Positions 59,701 to 64,000 of a stretch of 64,000 nt of DNA are shown here, in pieces (the stretch's first letter is position 1; each line of letters begins with the position of its first letter). A program made the translations under genes and the position numbers. The DNA comes from Mesorhizobium sp. ORS 3359 (GTDB taxonomy: Bacteria; Pseudomonadota; Alphaproteobacteria; Rhizobiales; Rhizobiaceae). The stretch spans positions 93,202-157,201 of the forward strand of contig CCNC01000143.1 in NCBI GenBank assembly GCA_000824845.1. The letters are read 5' to 3'. Below the pieces are notes generated by a model. The model saw only the letters and a program-made list of their open reading frames with translations, ran no database searches and was not told the DNA's origin.

Positions 59701-61107
59701 ATGGACAATCCGAACGCCCTAACAACATCGCCTTCCGGCTCGACGCCCGCCGAGGCGAAAGCCTTTCTCGACGCGCATCCGGAGATCCAGGCGTTCGACA
59801 TCGTGCTGACCGACGCCAACGGTATCGGCCGCGGCAAGATCGTGCGCCGCCATGAGCTGATGGGCATTTTCGAGAACGGAAGGCACCTGCCGATCTCGAT
59901 CCTCGGCCTCGACATCACCGGCGAGGACGTGCACGAGACCGGGCTGGTGTGGGACACCGGCGACGGCGACCTCAGGGCATGGCCGATCCCGGGCACGCTG
60001 GCGCCGCTCTACGGCACCAGCCCGGCCCGCGGCCAGGTGCTGATGTCGATGTATCATCTCGACGGCCAGCCGATGACCTCCGACCCACGGCTGGTGCTGG
60101 CAAGGCAGGTGGAATTGCTGGCGGCGCGTGGCCTGCATCCGGCCGGCGCGTTCGAGTTGGAGTTCTTCCTGCTGTCGAACGAGCGCGACGCGGATGGCAA
60201 GGTGCAGCCTGCCCGCGCGGTGCTCGACGGCCGTCGCTCGGCCAAGACGGAAGTCTATTCGGTCGACCATCTGCATGGCATGGAGCCGCTGTTTTCCGAC
60301 ATCTACGCCGCGGCCAAGGCGCAAGGCATTCCGGCCGAGACGGTCATTTCCGAATACGCGCCCGGCCAGTACGAGCTGACGCTGAACTACCGCAAGGACG
60401 TGATGCGGGCAGCTGACGACCTCGTGATGCTGAAGCGGCTGGTCAGGGCGCAGGCGCGCCGGCACGGCGTCACCGCCTGCTTCATGGCCAAGCCCATCGA
60501 GGCCTATGCGGGTTCGGGCATGCATTTCCATGTCTCGCTGCAGGATGACGCCGGCCGCAACGTCTTCACCGAGGCCGCCGGCGAGAAATGGTCGCCGAGC
60601 CTGCTCAACGCGCTTGGCGGCCTGATCCACACCATGGCGGAATCGATGCTGGTGTTCGCGCCGCACGCCAATTCATGGCGGCGCTTCGTCGCGCAATCCT
60701 ACGCGCCGGTGGCGCCGACATGGGGCGTCAACAACCGCTCGGTGGCGCTGCGCGTGCCGGCGGGCGACGCCAGGAACCGCCGCATCGAGCACAGGCCGTC
60801 GGGCGTCGACGCCAATCCCTATCTGGTGGCGGCGACTGTGCTGGCCGGCATCGTCAAAGGGCTCGACCAGGGGCTGGATCCGGGGTCAGAGACCACCGGG
60901 AACGGTTACGAGCAGCCGAGCGAAAGATCGACCATGCCAGCCGACTGGCGCGCCGCAATCGAGGCGGCCAGAGGCTCCGATTTCCTGAAATCGGCGCTGG
61001 GCCCAGACCTGCACCGGACCTTCGTGGCAATCAAGCAGGCCGAATATCTGCGCGTCGCGCGCACGGTCAGCGAGCTGGATTACCATCTTTATCTGCATGA
61101 GGTGTGA
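59701..61107 (+). CDS. Glutamine synthetase family protein (gamma-glutamylpolyamine synthetase-like)
   Basis: A 468-aa ATP-dependent ligase. GS family motifs GSGMHFHVSL and RIEHRPSGVDANPYLV are intact. The N-terminal domain lacks the classical GlnA features and matches PuuA/GlnT-like enzymes that glutamylate putrescine or other amines. ATG 59701 is used; GTG 59686 overlaps the aminotransferase stop as GTGA and is an alternative. A PuuD-type hydrolase is present elsewhere in the window (47364). Confidence 0.92.
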   Translation: MDNPNALTTSPSGSTPAEAKAFLDAHPEIQAFDIVLTDANGIGRGKIVRRHELMGIFENGRHLPISILGLDITGEDVHETGLVWDTGDGDLRAWPIPGTLAPLYGTSPARGQVLMSMYHLDGQPMTSDPRLVLARQVELLAARGLHPAGAFELEFFLLSNERDADGKVQPARAVLDGRRSAKTEVYSVDHLHGMEPLFSDIYAAAKAQGIPAETVISEYAPGQYELTLNYRKDVMRAADDLVMLKRLVRAQARRHGVTACFMAKPIEAYAGSGMHFHVSLQDDAGRNVFTEAAGEKWSPSLLNALGGLIHTMAESMLVFAPHANSWRRFVAQSYAPVAPTWGVNNRSVALRVPAGDARNRRIEHRPSGVDANPYLVAATVLAGIVKGLDQGLDPGSETTGNGYEQPSERSTMPADWRAAIEAARGSDFLKSALGPDLHRTFVAIKQAEYLRVARTVSELDYHLYLHEV

Positions 61108-61179
61108 GCCTCTCTCTCGTAGTTCTGGCGATCACGTTTTGCCGACGCCAATCAAAAGTTATAGCCAATCGCATTTTTG

Positions 61180-61194
61180 GAACATATCATGAAC
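61180..61194. promoter_or_regulatory. LexA-type SOS box GAAC-N7-GAAC
   Basis: GAAC ATATCAT GAAC, an exact match to the direct-repeat LexA site known in alphaproteobacteria (GAAC-N7-GAAC / GTTC-N7-GTTC). It lies 2 nt before ATG 61197 of the radical SAM gene, overlapping a TATCAT that could serve as a -10. Confidence 0.75.
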
Positions 61195-61196
61195 AA

Positions 61197-62432
61197 ATGG
61201 CCATGCTTTCCGTCCGCGAGAAACTGGCGATCCTGTCGGACGCCGCCAAATACGACGCTTCCTGCGCGTCGTCCGGCTCGGCGAAGCGCGACTCGCTGAG
61301 ATCGGGCGGCATCGGCTCGACGGAGGGTTCCGGCATCTGCCATTCCTACGCGCCGGACGGGCGCTGCATCTCGCTCCTGAAAATCCTGCTCACCAATTTC
61401 TGCATCTATGACTGCAGCTATTGCATCAACCGCTCGTCCTCGAATGTGCGGCGCGCCCGCTTCAGCGTCGATGAGGTGGTGAAGCTCACCATGGATTTCT
61501 ATCGCCGCAACTATATCGAGGGGCTGTTCCTGTCCTCTGGCGTCATTCGCTCGCCGGACGAGACGATGGGCGAGATGGTCGAGGTGGCGCGCAGACTCAG
61601 GATCGAGGAAAAGTTCGGCGGCTACATACACCTGAAAACCATTCCGGAGGCGTCGGCCGAGCTGATCGAGAAGGCAGGGCTTTATGCCGACCGTTTGTCG
61701 ATCAATGTCGAGCTGCCGACGGACGAAGGCGTCAAGAAACTGGCGCCGGAGAAGAAACCGGAAACGATCCGGCTTTCGATGGCCAAGCTGCGCCGCAAGA
61801 TCGAGGAGAAGGCCGAGCCCACTTTGCAGAGCCGCAGGCGCGAGCGTTTCGCGCCGGGCGGCCAGTCGACGCAGATGATCGTTGGCGCCGACAAGACCTC
61901 CGACGACGGCATTTTGCGCGCCAGCGCCCGGCTCTATGGCAGCTATCACCTGCGCCGCGTCTACTACTCCGCGTTCAGCCCGATCCCGGATTCCTCGTCA
62001 TCGCTGCCCTTGCAGAAGCCGCCACTGATGCGCGAGCACCGGCTCTATCAGGCCGACTGGCTGATGCGCTTCTATGGTTTCTCACAGCCGGAGATCCTGG
62101 CCGGCAGCAATGACGGCATGCTCGACCTTGCCATCGACCCGAAACTTGCCTGGGCGCTGCGCAACCGGGGCCGGTTCCCGGTCGACGTCAACCGCGCGGA
62201 GCGAGAGGCGCTGCTGCGCGTTCCCGGGCTCGGCACCAAGGTCATCGACAGGATCATCGAGACGCGCCGCCACCGCCGGCTGCGGCTCGAGGATGTCGGC
62301 CGGCTCTGCCATTCGGTCGCCAAGGTGCGGCCCTTTATCGTCGCGGAAGGCTGGTCGCCGGGCGCGCTGACCGACAAGGCCGGCTTGCGCCAGGCGATCA
62401 CCCGCTCCTGCGAGCAGCTTTCCTTGTTCTGA
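61197..62432 (+). CDS. Putative DNA modification/repair radical SAM protein (TIGR03916 family)
   Basis: A 411-aa radical SAM enzyme. The [4Fe-4S] cluster cysteines are CIYDCSYC (Cys69, Cys73, Cys76); a C-terminal helix-hairpin-helix (LRVPGLGTKVIDRIIETR) suggests DNA contact. The family is paired with DUF4130/UdgX proteins in many bacteria. The SOS box ends 2 nt before ATG 61197, no Shine-Dalgarno fits, and ATG 61203 is an alternative; a leaderless mRNA is possible. Two nt separate its stop from the next gene. Confidence 0.9.
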   Translation: MAMLSVREKLAILSDAAKYDASCASSGSAKRDSLRSGGIGSTEGSGICHSYAPDGRCISLLKILLTNFCIYDCSYCINRSSSNVRRARFSVDEVVKLTMDFYRRNYIEGLFLSSGVIRSPDETMGEMVEVARRLRIEEKFGGYIHLKTIPEASAELIEKAGLYADRLSINVELPTDEGVKKLAPEKKPETIRLSMAKLRRKIEEKAEPTLQSRRRERFAPGGQSTQMIVGADKTSDDGILRASARLYGSYHLRRVYYSAFSPIPDSSSSLPLQKPPLMREHRLYQADWLMRFYGFSQPEILAGSNDGMLDLAIDPKLAWALRNRGRFPVDVNRAEREALLRVPGLGTKVIDRIIETRRHRRLRLEDVGRLCHSVAKVRPFIVAEGWSPGALTDKAGLRQAITRSCEQLSLF

Positions 62433-62434
62433 CC

Positions 62435-63901
62435 ATGGCAAGAACACAGCTCAACCTCGCCGCTTATGTCGTCCGGCTCGACAGCCAGACCGATTTTGCC
62501 GGCTGGCGCGACGCGGCGCGGCGGCTGGCGACGAACGATATTCCGCCGGAAGATGTCGCCTGGCAGGTCGAGCCGGATCGCGAAGGTGGCGCCGGCGAAT
62601 TGCCGGCTGCGCAAGCCGAAGCGCGGCTGGTCGTGCCGCGCGACTTCATCGAGCGCGCCGAGACGGTGATCTGCCATTGCGACCCCGAGCGCTTCGGCTT
62701 TCTCTACCGGCTGCTCTGGCGGTTGCGTTCGGAGCCGAAGCTGCTTTCGATCGCGACCGATCCCGACATCCGGCGGCTGGAGGCGATGGAGAAGGCCGTG
62801 CATCGCGACATCCACAAGATGCGCGCCTTCGTGCGTTTCCGGAAGATCGGCGAAGGCGCGGACGAGCGCTATGTCGCGTGGTTCGAACCCGACCATTACA
62901 TCGTCGAGCGCAACGCCGATTTCTTCGTGCGCCGCTTCACTGGCATGCGCTGGACGATCCTGACGCCGCATGCCTCCGCCGACTGGGATGGCGAACGGCT
63001 GGCGATGGGGCCGGGTGCGGCCAAGCGCGACGCGCCAGCGGAAGACGATGCCGAGGCGTTGTGGCGGACCTATTTCGAAAACATCTTCAACCCGGCGCGC
63101 CTCAAGGTGAAGGCGATGCAGAGGGAGATGCCGAAGAAATATTGGCGGAACCTTCCCGAGGCCTCGCTCATTCCAGATTTGATAGCAGGAGCGGACAAAG
63201 CCGCATCAGACATGATCGCCCGGATGCCAACCAGCCCAGCACCGCACCATGCCAAGGTGAAGGCCAAGCACTGGCCTACGCCCGAGCCGTCCGATGTTGT
63301 GGCGCCTGAGGCCGAGGACATTCCGGAGCTGCGCAAGGAGGCGAAAGGCTGCCGCCGCTGCCCGCTCTGGCGCGATGCGACGCAGACCGTCTTCGGCGAG
63401 GGACCGGAGAATGCCGACGTGATCTTCGTCGGCGAACAGCCCGGCGACCAGGAGGACCTGGCAGGCAAGCCGTTCGTCGGGCCGGCCGGCAAAGTGTTCG
63501 ACAGCATCCTCGACGACGCAGAGATCGACCGCCGCAAGGTCTATGTGACCAATGCGGTGAAGCATTTCAAATTTGAGCCGCGCGGCAAGCGGCGCATCCA
63601 TTCGAAGCCCAATGCCGGCGAAATCCAGGCCTGCCGCTGGTGGCTGGACAAGGAACTCGACCTGATCAAGCCGAACCTCGTGGTGGCGCTCGGCGCGACG
63701 GCCGCGCAGTCGCTGCTCGGCAAGGCGGTGCCGATCACCAGGATGCGCGGCGACGTGGTCGAACGCGAGGATGGGTTGCGCGTGTTCCTGACCATCCACC
63801 CTTCATTCATCCTGCGCATCCGCGAAGCGGAGGATAAGGAAGCGGAGCGGGAGCGGTTTTTGCAGGATATGCGGAAGGTGAAGGACCTGATGGGGGCTTG
63901 A
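62435..63901 (+). CDS. DUF4130-UdgX fusion, uracil-DNA glycosylase-like repair protein
   Basis: A 488-aa protein with an N-terminal DUF4130 domain (about residues 1-250, ERFGFLYRLLWRLRSEPKLL, KMRAFVRFRKIGE, EPDHYIVERNADFFVRRF) and a C-terminal UdgX domain. The latter shows the cluster cysteines CRRCPLW (306, 309) and ACRWW (400), the GEQPGDQED motif (333-341) and KRRIH (385-389), whose His389 position is the residue by which UdgX becomes covalently linked to abasic DNA. Co-transcribed with the radical SAM gene under the LexA-type box. Confidence 0.93.
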   Translation: MARTQLNLAAYVVRLDSQTDFAGWRDAARRLATNDIPPEDVAWQVEPDREGGAGELPAAQAEARLVVPRDFIERAETVICHCDPERFGFLYRLLWRLRSEPKLLSIATDPDIRRLEAMEKAVHRDIHKMRAFVRFRKIGEGADERYVAWFEPDHYIVERNADFFVRRFTGMRWTILTPHASADWDGERLAMGPGAAKRDAPAEDDAEALWRTYFENIFNPARLKVKAMQREMPKKYWRNLPEASLIPDLIAGADKAASDMIARMPTSPAPHHAKVKAKHWPTPEPSDVVAPEAEDIPELRKEAKGCRRCPLWRDATQTVFGEGPENADVIFVGEQPGDQEDLAGKPFVGPAGKVFDSILDDAEIDRRKVYVTNAVKHFKFEPRGKRRIHSKPNAGEIQACRWWLDKELDLIKPNLVVALGATAAQSLLGKAVPITRMRGDVVEREDGLRVFLTIHPSFILRIREAEDKEAERERFLQDMRKVKDLMGA

Positions 63902-64000
63902 ATGATCTGCGCGGTCGAACGGGCCTTGCACCAGGCGCTCGGGCCTGCGACTTCGGAGATTGGCCGAAACACCGGTCGCTTCGTCATCCACGGGCGGAGC

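Noticed and set aside
62426..62445. GTTC-N12-GAAC palindrome at the start of the UdgX gene
   Set aside because: LexA sites in this group are direct repeats with a 7-nt spacer; the spacing and orientation here do not fit, and the second gene is likely co-transcribed.

Overview
The window looks like chromosomal DNA from a Mesorhizobium-type alphaproteobacterium (order Hyphomicrobiales). The evidence is high GC with dense short-spaced operons, the aroA-cmk-rpsA order, a three-subunit pntAA-pntAB-pntB operon beside an aa3-oxidase subunit IV gene, many solute-uptake systems, a GAAC-N7-GAAC LexA-type box, and a dispersed palindromic intergenic repeat (core GCAATTCC...GGAATTGC) of the kind common in rhizobial genomes. 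This assignment is inference; no 16S gene or species marker is present. There is no prophage, insertion sequence or CRISPR array. One tRNA (Ala-GGC) is present.

Layout. 1-6.6 kb (minus): an operon of MaoC-like protein, CaiB/BaiF CoA-transferase, a solute-binding-like protein without signal peptide, and a sugar-type ABC importer whose ATPase is split into two genes; a lactonase-family beta-propeller gene faces away from it. 7.9-13.5 kb: lipoprotein, tRNA-Ala, FYDLN acidic protein, then aroA, a DUF6881-cytidylate kinase fusion, and rpsA. 13.6-22.5 kb: SDR, then a divergent locus for an arginine-like amino acid (ThDP decarboxylase, TetR, dimethylargininase-like hydrolase on one side; polar amino-acid ABC importer and Ldh-type reductase on the other). 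22.8-28.7 kb: NDUFA9-like protein, cytochrome P450, FMN reductase, gyrB. 28.8-36 kb: transhydrogenase operon, small membrane proteins, FeeM-like acyltransferase, GGDEF-EAL protein. 36-41 kb: giant indolepyruvate ferredoxin oxidoreductase-type enzyme, lipoprotein, CGNR regulator. 41-48 kb: orphan LivH permease, TRAP transporter with a zinc dehydrogenase, glutamine-amidotransferase hydrolase. 48-54.3 kb: outer-membrane barrel, 2-hydroxyacid dehydrogenase with LacI regulator, DMT exporter, DUF2000/AraC pair, MarR. 54.7-58.2 kb: COG0523 metallochaperone, a TacA-TacT toxin-antitoxin pair, WD40 protein. 58.3-61.1 kb: class III aminotransferase with a glutamine synthetase-family enzyme (polyamine or amine catabolism). 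61.2-63.9 kb: radical SAM protein and DUF4130-UdgX fusion behind a LexA-type box. Bases 63902-64000 hold no feature I can support.

Most notable: the apparent SOS-controlled radical SAM/UdgX DNA-repair pair, the DUF6881-CMK fusion inside a core operon, a perfect 16-bp-arm operator before the TacAT pair, a LacI gene with no standard start codon, and repeat elements that supply coding sequence (TetR C-terminus) or a start codon (ABC permease).
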